Below, piece after piece: positions 1-6,166 of a DNA stretch of 6,166 nt. Numbering within the stretch: position 1 is the first letter of the stretch; each line of letters opens with the position of its first letter. The notes under the pieces are model-generated. The model ran no database searches. It saw only the letters and a list, made by a program, of their open reading frames with translations, and was not told where the DNA came from. Both the position numbers and the translations under genes were made by a program. This stretch comes from Desulfobacca acetoxidans (lineage in GTDB: Bacteria > Desulfobacterota > Desulfobaccia > Desulfobaccales > 0-14-0-80-60-11). The DNA lies in contig DZCR01000179.1 in assembly GCA_022736495.1 (NCBI GenBank), positions 1 through 6,166 on the forward strand. Reading direction: 5' to 3'.

Positions 1-48
1 GGAACCAGCGCCTTGTGCATGGGGGTTCGAGTCCCCCTTCTCGCACCA
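1..48 (+). tRNA. tRNA-Leu, 3' part (5' end outside window)
   Basis: The visible part has a long variable arm with a 4-bp stem (GCGC 8-11 with GTGC 15-18, one G-U pair), a perfect T arm (GGGGG 21-25, loop TTCGAGT, CCCCC 33-37), the 3' acceptor strand TTCTCGC 38-44, discriminator A45 and an encoded CCA 46-48. A long variable arm limits the choice to Leu, Ser or Tyr. The predicted 5' acceptor strand GCGAGAA and discriminator A fit bacterial tRNA-Leu; Ser normally has discriminator G, and Tyr normally starts with GG. The anticodon lies outside the window, so the isoacceptor cannot be stated. That this is a tRNA end is certain; the amino acid is an inference. No clear terminator separates it from tig. 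Confidence 0.85.
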
Positions 49-97
49 TGTTTGCAACCCGGGTATGAAATCATGTGTTTCAATAATCTCTAATGAA

Positions 98-101
98 AGG
101 A
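98..101 (+). promoter_or_regulatory. Ribosome binding site deciding the tig start
   Basis: AGGA at 98-101 lies 8 bases before ATG 110. It abuts or overlaps the in-frame ATG at 101, so it cannot serve that codon, and the in-frame ATG at 65 has no purine-rich site at a usable distance. This supports 110 as the real start of tig. Confidence 0.6.
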
Positions 102-109
102 TGTCTGTG

Positions 110-1429
110 ATGGATGTAGTCATTGAAAAACTTGCTGACCTGACGAGGAAAATTACTGTGTCATTGCCGGAAGCGATGGTGCAGAAAGAATTGAAAGCTG
201 CCTATGATAAGGTGCAGAATGATGTGAAGATCAAGGGGTACCGGCGGGGTAAGGTTCCTCGTTCGGTGATTGTCAAGAATTACAAGCCGCAGGTTGAAGG
301 AGAGGTTGCCGAAAAACTTGTGCAGGATACTTATTTCACGGTCATTGAGCAGGAAGGGATTGATCCGGTGGTCCATCCAGAGATCAGCGAGCCACGATTT
401 AAGGAAGACGGATCGTTCAGTTTTGTGGCCATGATTGATGTCAAGCCGGAATTTGAGTTGTCCGGTTACAAAGGGTGTGAGGTTGAAAAACCGCTGGTGA
501 CGGTGAGTGATGAGGAAGTTGCGGCTGAACTGGAGTCCCTGCGCAAGGAGATGGCCCCCTTGCGCTCCGTGGAGGGAAGGCCGGTTGCCAATGGTGATGT
601 CGTGGTGGTTGATTTTCAGGGCTATTACAACGACAAGCCCATGAAAGAAGTGAAAAATGAAAATTTCTCCGTGGATGTTGGTTCTGGACGCATCAGCCCT
701 GAATTTGAGGAAAAGTTGGTTGGTATGCAGGCAGGAGAAGAAGCCAGGCATGAGGTTGATTTCCCTGAGAAACATCCAAATCCCGTGTTGGCCGGTAAGA
801 AGGTGATTTTTCTCGTGCAGATTAAAGATATGAAAGAGCGAGTTCTGGCCGAGCTTGACGATGAATTTGCCAAGGATGTGGGTAGTGAGTTTGCGACTCT
901 GGCTGAGTTGAAGGCCGCGATTTATGAGCGATTGCTGCAACAAAAAACAGAAAAGGCCGAAGGGGATTTAACCGATCGGATCATGCACAAGCTGTTGGAG
1001 GCTCACCCCTTCCCAGTGCCTGTTCGTCTGGTGCGTTTTGAGGTTGAGCAGATGATCAAGGCCATGGAAAAGGATCTGGAAAAAAATGGTCACAATCTTG
1101 AGTCGGCAGGACTTAATCGGGGTGAACTGGCTGAGCGGAGCCGAGAAACCGCCGAAAAACGAGTTCGGGGCGATTTTATCCTGAAAAAAATTGCTGAACT
1201 TGAATCCATCAAGGTCAGCGATGAAGATCTTGATCGGGGATTCAAGCGCATTGGCGACCAGTACAAGATGTCGGTGGCCCAGGTGAAGCAGTATTTTGGG
1301 GGGAGCCGTGACGATCTCCTTCCTTTTATCAATGAGTTGTTGAATGAAAAAATTCTGGCCTTCCTGCGGGCCGAAGCCAGGCTCGTGGATGCCCTGATTG
1401 ACGAAGTGGCCGCAGCTGCTACGGAATAA
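110..1429 (+). CDS. tig: Trigger factor (ribosome-associated chaperone / peptidyl-prolyl isomerase)
   Basis: This 439-residue protein matches trigger factor, the chaperone that docks at the ribosomal exit tunnel (on L23) and shields nascent chains. The N-terminal ribosome-binding domain (about 1-110) carries the signature GYRRGKVP at 43-50, the same position as GFRKGKVP in the E. coli protein. An FKBP-like isomerase domain follows at about 150-245, starting near GDVVVVDFQGYY (162-173). The rest is the mostly helical, charged C-terminal chaperone domain. Length is close to the usual 430-450 residues. I chose ATG 110 over in-frame ATGs at 65 and 101 because it has a spaced ribosome binding site and puts the signature in register with E. 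coli. The gene is intact and ends in TAA. It sits 61 bases after tRNA-Leu and upstream of the Clp and Lon genes. Confidence 0.96.
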   Translation: MDVVIEKLADLTRKITVSLPEAMVQKELKAAYDKVQNDVKIKGYRRGKVPRSVIVKNYKPQVEGEVAEKLVQDTYFTVIEQEGIDPVVHPEISEPRFKEDGSFSFVAMIDVKPEFELSGYKGCEVEKPLVTVSDEEVAAELESLRKEMAPLRSVEGRPVANGDVVVVDFQGYYNDKPMKEVKNENFSVDVGSGRISPEFEEKLVGMQAGEEARHEVDFPEKHPNPVLAGKKVIFLVQIKDMKERVLAELDDEFAKDVGSEFATLAELKAAIYERLLQQKTEKAEGDLTDRIMHKLLEAHPFPVPVRLVRFEVEQMIKAMEKDLEKNGHNLESAGLNRGELAERSRETAEKRVRGDFILKKIAELESIKVSDEDLDRGFKRIGDQYKMSVAQVKQYFGGSRDDLLPFINELLNEKILAFLRAEARLVDALIDEVAAAATE

Positions 1430-1470
1430 GTGTCTGGGTTTGGTTTTTGAGTGCATTTTTTCGACTGTAG

Positions 1471-1506
1471 ATCGCTGTTAATCTTCTTTCGCGAAGAAGT
1501 AGCGAT
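1471..1506 (+). repeat. Two-tier inverted repeat (stem-loop)
   Basis: The outer arms ATCGCT (1471-1476) and AGCGAT (1501-1506) are perfect complements. Inside them CTTCTT (1483-1488) pairs with AAGAAG (1494-1499) around loop TCGCG. An asymmetric internal loop separates the tiers: 6 bases on the left, 1 on the right. No T-run follows, so it does not look like an intrinsic terminator. Its role is unknown; it could be an RNA structure in the tig 3' end or clpP leader, or a protein-binding site. Confidence 0.55.
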
Positions 1507-1542
1507 AGCTGTTTGCAGTTGAATTGTTTCGGGGCATCGCTT

Positions 1543-1559
1543 TCCCTGATTTTCAGGGA
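1543..1559 (+). repeat. 7-bp inverted repeat with a 3-base loop
   Basis: TCCCTGA (1543-1549) and TCAGGGA (1553-1559) are perfect complements around loop TTT. The bases after it are not a T-tract, so a classical terminator is unlikely. The right half of this hairpin also overlaps an alternative pairing, ATTTTC (1549-1554) with GAAAAT (1564-1569). Function unknown. Confidence 0.5.
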
Positions 1560-1658
1560 CTTGGAAAATACCAAAATGCCGTTGCTGGCAAGGGGCGTCG
1601 AGCGCACGGCGTGCCCTCCGCAGAAAAATGGGATATCGGCCATTTCCACATCCCTTAG

Positions 1659-1664
1659 AAGGAG
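1659..1664 (+). promoter_or_regulatory. Strong ribosome binding site of clpP
   Basis: AAGGAG at 1659-1664 lies 6 bases before ATG 1671 and is part of a longer match to the anti-Shine-Dalgarno complement (AGAAGGAGTGAT, 1657-1668). It is the best ribosome binding site in the window and fixes the clpP start. Confidence 0.85.
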
Positions 1665-1670
1665 TGATAT

Positions 1671-2297
1671 ATGAATCTGGTTCCAATGGTGGTTGAGCAG
1701 AGTCCGCGAGGTGAGCGGGCCTTTGATATTTATTCCCGTTTACTCAGGGAGCGCATTATTTTTCTCGGAACGGCCGTGGGTGATGAGGTTGCCAGTTCCA
1801 TTGTCGCCCAGATTCTCTTTCTTGAGGCGGATGACCCCGAGAAAGATATCACCTTTTATATCAACTCCCCTGGGGGGTCGGTGACAGCGGGTATGGCCAT
1901 TTATGATACCATGCAGTATGTAAAATGTGATATTGCCACCCTCTGTATGGGGCAGGCGGCCTCCATGGGCGCGCTGCTGCTGGCCGCCGGCGCCAAAGGC
2001 AAACGCTATGCCCTGCCGAATTCCCGGATTATGATTCACCAGCCCATGGGCGGGTTTCAGGGGCAGGCGACTGAAATTGATATTCATGCCCGGGAAATCC
2101 TGCGGATGCGGGATGATCTCAACAAAATTCTGGCCCATCATACGGGGCATCCCATGAAGAAAATCAAATTGGACACCGATCGCGATAATTTCATGGGGCC
2201 ACAGGAGGCCTTGCAGTATGGGCTCATTGATGAGGTATTGGTGAAACGCAAAGAGACGGTCGCCAATGCGGATGAGGTACAGAAAGATGGCCGGTAA
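1671..2297 (+). CDS. clpP: ATP-dependent Clp protease proteolytic subunit ClpP
   Basis: ClpP forms two stacked seven-membered rings enclosing a serine-protease chamber and degrades cytosolic proteins fed to it by ClpX or ClpA. The 208-residue protein has the full catalytic triad: Ser98 in GQAASMG, His123 in MIHQP and Asp172 in DTDRDNFM. The oxyanion-loop motif SPGGS lies at 66-70. Its N-terminus ([10 protein letters not shown]) aligns directly with mature E. coli ClpP, and an in-frame TGA at 1665-1667, two codons upstream, rules out a propeptide. The triad numbers are one above the mature E. coli numbers (97, 122, 171), as expected if only the initiator Met differs. The last 11 bases overlap clpX, implying co-transcription and possibly coupled translation. 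The gene is complete, with stop TAA. Confidence 0.98.
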   Translation: MNLVPMVVEQSPRGERAFDIYSRLLRERIIFLGTAVGDEVASSIVAQILFLEADDPEKDITFYINSPGGSVTAGMAIYDTMQYVKCDIATLCMGQAASMGALLLAAGAKGKRYALPNSRIMIHQPMGGFQGQATEIDIHAREILRMRDDLNKILAHHTGHPMKKIKLDTDRDNFMGPQEALQYGLIDEVLVKRKETVANADEVQKDGR

Positions 2298-3558
2298 GAA
2301 AGGAAAAGACATTTTCCCCAATTGTTCATTCTGTGGTCAGTCCGAGAAGGATGTGACGAAAATGATCGCCGGCCCCGATGTTTATATCTGTGATCAGTGT
2401 GTCGCTCTCTGCAATGAGATGATTGAGCATGGGGATGCTCCGCAGTCCACTGATCCTGACAAGAATCTGCATTATGCCGCGCTCAAACCCATGCAGATCA
2501 ATGAGCATCTCAACCAGTATGTCATTGGTCAGGAATTTGCCAAAAAAGTCCTGTCAGTCGCTGTTCATAACCACTACAAACGAATTGATGCGCCGCTGGA
2601 TGATGGCCAGGTGGAATTGCAAAAATCGAATATTATCCTGATTGGCCCCACCGGCAGCGGCAAGACCCTGGTGGCTCAGACCCTGGCCCGGATTCTCAAT
2701 GTCCCCTTTTCCATTGCCGATGCCACGACTCTGACTGAGGCCGGCTATGTGGGTGATGATGTCGAAAATATTCTGGTCAGTCTGGTGCAGGCGGCTGATT
2801 ATAATATTGAGCGGGCCGAGCGCGGGATTATCTATATTGATGAAATTGATAAGATTGCCCGCAAATCAGACAGCCCGTCGCTGACCCGTGATGTCTCCGG
2901 AGAGGGCGTGCAACAGGCCCTCCTCAAAATTATTGAAGGAACCGTCGCCTCCATCCCACCCAAAGGCGGGCGAAAACATCCACAGCAGGATCTGGTAAAA
3001 ATTGATACCACGAACATTCTTTTCATCTGCGGCGGGGCCTTTGTGGGCTTGGATACGGTGGTAAAACGACGGGGTGGCAGGAAGTCCATCGGTTTTGGGG
3101 CCAAGTTGAGCCATGACGGTCAACAGAGTATCAGTGAACTGCTCTCTGGAGTCCAGCCCGAGGATCTTCTGAAATTTGGCTTGATCCCGGAACTTGTTGG
3201 CCGCCTGCCGGTTATTGCCACCATGCAGGAGTTGGTGGAGGAGGATCTGATTCGCATTTTACGAGAACCCAAAAATGCCTTGATTAAACAGTATCAGCGC
3301 CTTTTTGAAATGGAAGGCGTGAAACTTTCGTTTACCGAAGGGTCGCTGGTGGCCATTGCCAGGAAGGCGCTGGAGCGTAAATCTGGAGCCCGGGGGCTGC
3401 GCTCGGTGCTGGAGGCGGCGATGCTGGATGTCATGTTTGAGTTGCCGTCGCGGGAGAATGTGGAAGAATGTATTGTCAATGAAGAGGTGATTAACAATGG
3501 TGAGTATCCTCTGATTCTTCCCCGCCTCTCTCCAGAAAAAATGGCGCAAAATGAATAA
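2287..3558 (+). CDS. clpX: ATP-dependent Clp protease ATP-binding subunit ClpX
   Basis: ClpX is the hexameric AAA+ unfoldase that recognises degrons and pushes substrates into ClpP. The 423-residue protein (E. coli: 424) has a zinc-binding domain with Cys13, Cys16, Cys35 and Cys38, Walker A GPTGSGKT (120-127), pore loop GYVG (153-156), Walker B ending in Asp185-Glu186, the RKH pore loop (229-231), the ClpP-docking IGF loop (268-270), arginine finger Arg306 and sensor 2 Arg369 in GARGLR. All key functions are therefore predicted intact. ATG 2287 was chosen over in-frame ATGs at 2266 and 2272: it gives the usual length, keeps the zinc cysteines near the E. coli positions, and has GAGG at 2274-2277 nine bases upstream. 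It overlaps clpP by 11 bases in the +1 frame. The stop is TAA. Confidence 0.98.
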   Translation: MAGKKGKDIFPNCSFCGQSEKDVTKMIAGPDVYICDQCVALCNEMIEHGDAPQSTDPDKNLHYAALKPMQINEHLNQYVIGQEFAKKVLSVAVHNHYKRIDAPLDDGQVELQKSNIILIGPTGSGKTLVAQTLARILNVPFSIADATTLTEAGYVGDDVENILVSLVQAADYNIERAERGIIYIDEIDKIARKSDSPSLTRDVSGEGVQQALLKIIEGTVASIPPKGGRKHPQQDLVKIDTTNILFICGGAFVGLDTVVKRRGGRKSIGFGAKLSHDGQQSISELLSGVQPEDLLKFGLIPELVGRLPVIATMQELVEEDLIRILREPKNALIKQYQRLFEMEGVKLSFTEGSLVAIARKALERKSGARGLRSVLEAAMLDVMFELPSRENVEECIVNEEVINNGEYPLILPRLSPEKMAQNE

Positions 3559-3585
3559 GGGGCCGCTTCTATCGGGGGTCGTTGA

Positions 3586-3597
3586 TTCTTTAAAGAA
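3586..3597. repeat. 12-bp perfect palindrome in the clpX-lon gap
   Basis: TTCTTTAAAGAA is its own reverse complement and lies 34 bases before the lon start codon. As DNA it could be an operator for a dimeric regulator; as RNA the loop would be too tight for a good hairpin. It is A/T-rich, so chance occurrence is possible. No known operator is recognised. Confidence 0.4.
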
Positions 3598-3608
3598 AAA
3601 TCCTGCTG

Positions 3609-3624
3609 TCTCAAATAATTGAGA
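3609..3624 (+). repeat. 6-bp hairpin directly before the lon start codon
   Basis: TCTCAA (3609-3614) and TTGAGA (3619-3624) are perfect complements around loop ATAA, ending 6 bases before ATG 3631. The only Shine-Dalgarno-like bases for lon (GAG, 3621-3623) are inside the right arm, so folding would hide them. A role in translation control is possible but unproven; the stem is short and A/T-rich. Confidence 0.45.
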
Positions 3625-3630
3625 AAAAAT

Positions 3631-6039
3631 ATGGAAAAAAAAGAGACACAATTGTATCCCCTTATGCCTTTGCGGGATATCGTTATTTTCCCGCACATGG
3701 TCGCCCCTCTGGTGGTGGGAAGATCCCGTTCCATTCAGGCCCTGGAAGATGCCATGGAGAAGAGAACGGAGATTTTTCTGGTGACCCAGAAGGAATCCAG
3801 GGTTGATGATCCTGACGAACATGAATTGAACGGTGTTGGCACTCTGGCGGTGGTAATGCAGCTTCTTCGTCTGCCGGATGGGACCATCAAGGCCTTGGTG
3901 GAAGGGAAGAGACGGGCCCGGATTGTTTCTTTTGTTTATCATGAGGTTTTTGTGCAGGTGGAGGTGCAGGAGCTGGTCGCCATGGAGGAATCCAGCGGCA
4001 AGATTCTCGCCTATGATCGTGAACTGCGCAAAATATTTGATGAGTTTGTGGAGACAACCAAAAAATTGCCGAAAGAGGTGGTGAAATCGGTCCACGCGAT
4101 AACCGACCCCAGCAAGCTCGTGGATGTGATTTGTGCCCATCTGCCGTTAAAGAGTGAGGAAAAACAGATCATTCTGGAAACTGAATCCCTGATATCGCGT
4201 CTGGACAAGATCGTTGAGTTTATCCAGCGAGAGATTGAAGTCGCTGAGATGGAGCGGGATATCAATGAAAAGGTGAAGAAACGGATGGGCAAGATCCAGC
4301 GCAATTATTACCTTGGTGAGAAGGCGCGGGTGATCCAGAAGGAGATGGGGCAAAACGAGGATGGGGTTGATGAGCTGACCGAGCTGGAGGGGGCGATTCT
4401 GAAGAAAGAACTGCCCAAGCTGGTTTTGGAGAAAGCGCTCAAGGAGTTGAAAAAACTGCGCAACATGCCCCCCATGTCGGCGGAGACCACCGTGGTGCGT
4501 AACTATATTGACTGTATTCTCTCTCTGCCCTGGAAAAAAAGAAGTAGGGCCAGTATTGATCTGGACAAGGCCGAGACCATCCTCAATGAGGATCATTATG
4601 GCCTGGAGAAACCAAAGGAGCGAATTCTTGAATATCTGGCCGTACAGGCCCAGGTGAAGAAAATCAAAGGCCCTATTCTCTGCCTGGTTGGCCCGCCAGG
4701 GGTGGGGAAAACCTCCATCTGCAAATCCATTGCCCGGGCCATGGGTCGAAAATTTGTCCGCCTCTCTCTGGGCGGGGTGCGGGATGAAGCCGAGATTCGT
4801 GGTCATCGCCGCACCTATATCGGGGCTATGCCCGGCAAGATTATCCAGTCCATGCAAAAGGGGGATGTGATTAATCCCGTTTTTTGTCTGGATGAAGTGG
4901 ATAAGATGAGCACTGATTTTCGGGGCGATCCCTCCTCAGCCCTGTTGGAAGTGCTTGATCCAGAACAGAATAATGCCTTTAACGATCACTATCTGGATCT
5001 GGATTATGACCTGTCCGAGGTCTTTTTTATCACCACGGCCAACAATCTGCATGGCATTCCCTTGCCACTTCAGGACCGGATGGAGATAATTCGCCTGAAT
5101 GGTTATACCGAGGAGGAAAAACAGAAGATCGCGGAAGGGTATCTGCTGCCCAAGCAACTGGAGGCGAATGGGTTTCAACCAGAAGATATTCAGTTGAGCG
5201 AGGGGAGTATCCTGGAAATTATCCGTCGTTATACCAAGGAGGCCGGGGTCAGGAGCCTGGAGCGGAATCTGGCCTCCCTGTGTCGTAAAATCGCCCGTGA
5301 TCGCTTGAAGAAAAAGGTCAAAAACAAGCAGTATAAGTTGACCACGCAATCGGTGCTCAAATATCTGGGAACGCCTCCGTATCGTTTTGGTCTGGCGGAA
5401 GAGCGGGATGAAATCGGATTGACCACCGGTCTGGCCTGGACGGAAGTGGGGGGCGAACTTTTACAGATAGAGGCCACCCTGATGCCTGGCACCGGGAAAG
5501 TGACTATCACCGGCAAGCTGGGTGAGGTGATGCAGGAATCGGCCCAGGCCGCTTTGAGTTATGTTCGTTCTCGGGCCTTACGGCTGGGACTGGAGGCTGA
5601 TTTTTACCAGAAGCTCGATATTCATATCCATGTGCCGGAAGGGGCTATTCCCAAAGATGGGCCATCGGCGGGGATAACCATTGCCACAACCCTGGTGTCG
5701 GCCTTGCTCAAAGCGCCGGTTCGACACGATCTGGCCATGACCGGCGAGATTACCCTGCGGGGACGAATCCTGCCCATCGGTGGTTTGACGGAAAAACTTC
5801 TGGCCGCCAAACGAGGAAATATTACTCGCGTCCTGATTCCCAAGGACAATGAACGGAACCTGGAAGATGTGCCGGCCAATATCAAAAAAAGTCTGGTCAT
5901 CGAATGTATAGCCCATGCCGATGAGGCCCTGGAACGGGCAATTGTTCTGAAGGAGGGAGAGTCGTTATTCAAGGAACTGCCTCTGCCAGCCGTTTATGCT
6001 GGTGAGGCCGTCGTTACGGTGGATAACAGCCCCCACTGA
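3631..6039 (+). CDS. lon: ATP-dependent Lon protease
   Basis: Lon is a hexameric cytosolic AAA+ protease that degrades misfolded and short-lived regulatory proteins. The 802-residue protein has an N-terminal substrate-binding domain (from about 7, with [15 protein letters not shown] near 13-27), a charged helical linker with coiled-coil character (about 190-280), the ATPase domain with Walker A GPPGVGKT (354-361), pore-loop Tyr396, Walker B Asp421-Glu422 and sensor 2 Arg541, and the C-terminal protease domain with catalytic Ser679 in PKDGPSAG and Lys722 in GGLTEK. The dyad has the same numbers as in E. coli Lon. Slightly longer than E. coli (784), mainly at the C-terminus. ATG 3631 is preferred over in-frame TTG 3619, which has no upstream ribosome binding site; the site for 3631 is itself weak. 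It lies 72 bases after clpX and could be in the same transcript. Stop TGA. Confidence 0.97.
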   Translation: MEKKETQLYPLMPLRDIVIFPHMVAPLVVGRSRSIQALEDAMEKRTEIFLVTQKESRVDDPDEHELNGVGTLAVVMQLLRLPDGTIKALVEGKRRARIVSFVYHEVFVQVEVQELVAMEESSGKILAYDRELRKIFDEFVETTKKLPKEVVKSVHAITDPSKLVDVICAHLPLKSEEKQIILETESLISRLDKIVEFIQREIEVAEMERDINEKVKKRMGKIQRNYYLGEKARVIQKEMGQNEDGVDELTELEGAILKKELPKLVLEKALKELKKLRNMPPMSAETTVVRNYIDCILSLPWKKRSRASIDLDKAETILNEDHYGLEKPKERILEYLAVQAQVKKIKGPILCLVGPPGVGKTSICKSIARAMGRKFVRLSLGGVRDEAEIRGHRRTYIGAMPGKIIQSMQKGDVINPVFCLDEVDKMSTDFRGDPSSALLEVLDPEQNNAFNDHYLDLDYDLSEVFFITTANNLHGIPLPLQDRMEIIRLNGYTEEEKQKIAEGYLLPKQLEANGFQPEDIQLSEGSILEIIRRYTKEAGVRSLERNLASLCRKIARDRLKKKVKNKQYKLTTQSVLKYLGTPPYRFGLAEERDEIGLTTGLAWTEVGGELLQIEATLMPGTGKVTITGKLGEVMQESAQAALSYVRSRALRLGLEADFYQKLDIHIHVPEGAIPKDGPSAGITIATTLVSALLKAPVRHDLAMTGEITLRGRILPIGGLTEKLLAAKRGNITRVLIPKDNERNLEDVPANIKKSLVIECIAHADEALERAIVLKEGESLFKELPLPAVYAGEAVVTVDNSPH

Positions 6040-6047
6040 TCTTTTTT
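6018..6047 (+). terminator. Possible weak intrinsic terminator after lon
   Basis: GGTGG (6018-6022) can pair with CCACT (6033-6037, one G-U pair) over a 10-base loop, followed after 4 bases by six T residues (6042-6047). A second T-run lies at 6052-6057. The stem overlaps the lon stop codon and is short, so termination here is plausible but not strong. Confidence 0.3.
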
Positions 6048-6071
6048 ACAATTTTTTGCCCTTCTTTTTCC

Positions 6072-6100
6072 TTGACGACAAGTGGCCTTCTTGGTAAAAG
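6072..6100 (+). promoter_or_regulatory. Sigma-70-type promoter for tRNA-Val
   Basis: The -35 box TTGACG (6072-6077) and -10 box TAAAAG (6095-6100) are separated by exactly 17 bp. Transcription would begin near 6107, leaving a leader of about 15 bases before the tRNA at 6122. The sequence just after the -10 box is GC-rich (GGTGTCC), as in stringently controlled stable-RNA promoters, and T-tracts at 6042-6069 could act as an upstream element. The box match and its placement are seen directly; the regulation is inferred. Confidence 0.6.
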
Positions 6101-6121
6101 GGTGTCCACGCTTGATTGCGG

Positions 6122-6166
6122 GGGCGGTTAGCTCAGCTGGGAGAGCATCGGCCTTACAAGCCGAGG
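6122..6166 (+). tRNA. tRNA-Val (anticodon TAC), 5' part (3' end outside window)
   Basis: The 5' acceptor strand GGGCGGT (6122-6128) is followed by TA, a D arm closed by GCTC (6131-6134) and GAGC (6143-6146), and an anticodon arm TCGGC (6148-6152) with GCCGA (6160-6164) around loop CTTACAA. The anticodon is TAC at 6155-6157, which reads valine GUN codons, and the body closely resembles E. coli tRNA-Val. The variable loop, T arm and 3' acceptor are cut off by the window end. Other tRNA genes may follow in the same transcript. Confidence 0.93.

Larger units (their letters stand above)
1430..1670 (+). other. Structured tig-clpP intergenic region, probable clpP leader
   Basis: This 241-base stretch has no recognised gene. 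It holds a two-tier hairpin at 1471-1506, a 7-bp hairpin at 1543-1559, further inverted repeats at 1626-1654, and a strong ribosome binding site at its 3' end. A 32-codon ORF at 1576-1674 overlaps the clpP start but lacks good support. I see no hairpin followed by a T-run that would end the tig transcript. A promoter for clpPX is expected here from general knowledge, but no -35/-10 pair is convincing: TTGAGT at 1447-1452 with TAGATC at 1468-1473 has a short 15-bp spacer and a poor -10. No good match to the sigma-32 heat-shock consensus or to a CIRCE element was seen. Confidence 0.6.

Noticed and set aside
1..48. tRNA-Leu 3' end as an integration site for a mobile element
   Set aside because: No second copy of the tRNA end, integrase or other mobile gene is seen in the window; the downstream genes are core genes.
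52..87. Promoter for tig between tRNA-Leu and the gene
   Set aside because: TTGCAA (52-57) and AATAAT (82-87) look like boxes singly but are 24 bp apart, too far for a standard promoter.
65..109. Earlier in-frame starts for tig (ATG 65 and ATG 101)
   Set aside because: Neither has a properly spaced ribosome binding site, and the extra residues shift the GYRRGKVP signature out of register with known trigger factors.
161..943. 260-codon open frame on the minus strand opposite tig
   Set aside because: Shadow of the tig reading frame; composition (many His, Leu, Phe, Asn) mirrors the sense codons and no family is recognised.
1430..1670. Sigma-32 heat-shock promoter or CIRCE operator before clpP
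   Set aside because: CTTGGAA at 1560-1566 resembles a heat-shock -35 box but no CCCCAT-like -10 follows at the right distance, and no CIRCE-type GAGTGCTAA arm is present.
3619..3630. TTG start for lon four codons upstream
   Set aside because: No purine-rich site precedes it and ATG 3631 gives the usual Lon N-terminus and catalytic residue numbers identical to E. coli.
3259..4140. 293-codon open frame on the minus strand across clpX, the gap and lon
   Set aside because: It lies opposite two certain genes, has low-complexity His/Leu/Phe-rich content typical of antisense shadows, and shows no recognisable motif.
1..6166. CRISPR array, insertion sequence, toxin-antitoxin or defence genes
   Set aside because: No direct repeats with spacers, no transposase, and all substantial open frames are explained by tig, clpP, clpX, lon or their shadows.

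Overview
The window is a compact, fully intact bacterial protein-quality-control locus, all read on the + strand: end of a tRNA-Leu gene, tig (trigger factor), clpP, clpX, lon, then the start of a tRNA-Val gene. Moderate GC content, the gene order tig-clpP-clpX-lon and the placement between tRNA genes resemble what is known from Desulfobacterota (former Deltaproteobacteria such as Geobacter or Desulfobulbus relatives). That assignment is an inference from gene order and general protein character, not from a search.

Layout. Bases 1-48 are the 3' part of a class II tRNA, most likely tRNA-Leu. After a 61-base gap comes tig (110-1429). A 241-base non-coding stretch (1430-1670) follows; it is rich in inverted repeats and probably forms the clpP leader. 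clpP (1671-2297) overlaps clpX (2287-3558) by 11 bases, so these two are almost certainly co-transcribed. A 72-base gap with two small palindromes precedes lon (3631-6039). Bases 6040-6121 are T-rich, may hold a weak terminator, and contain a good sigma-70-type promoter placed to drive tRNA-Val, which starts at 6122 and runs off the window.

Function. Trigger factor binds nascent chains at the ribosome exit tunnel. ClpX unfolds tagged or damaged proteins and threads them into the ClpP barrel. Lon is a single-chain ATP-dependent protease for misfolded and regulatory proteins. Together they cover protein folding and cytosolic protein removal. All catalytic and nucleotide-binding motifs I looked for are present, and no gene shows a frameshift or truncation.

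I found no previously undescribed system here; the coding content is ordinary core genome. The parts worth a second look are non-coding: the structured tig-clpP intergenic region (with a possible 32-codon leader ORF overlapping the clpP start), the palindromes before lon, and the tRNA-Val promoter.
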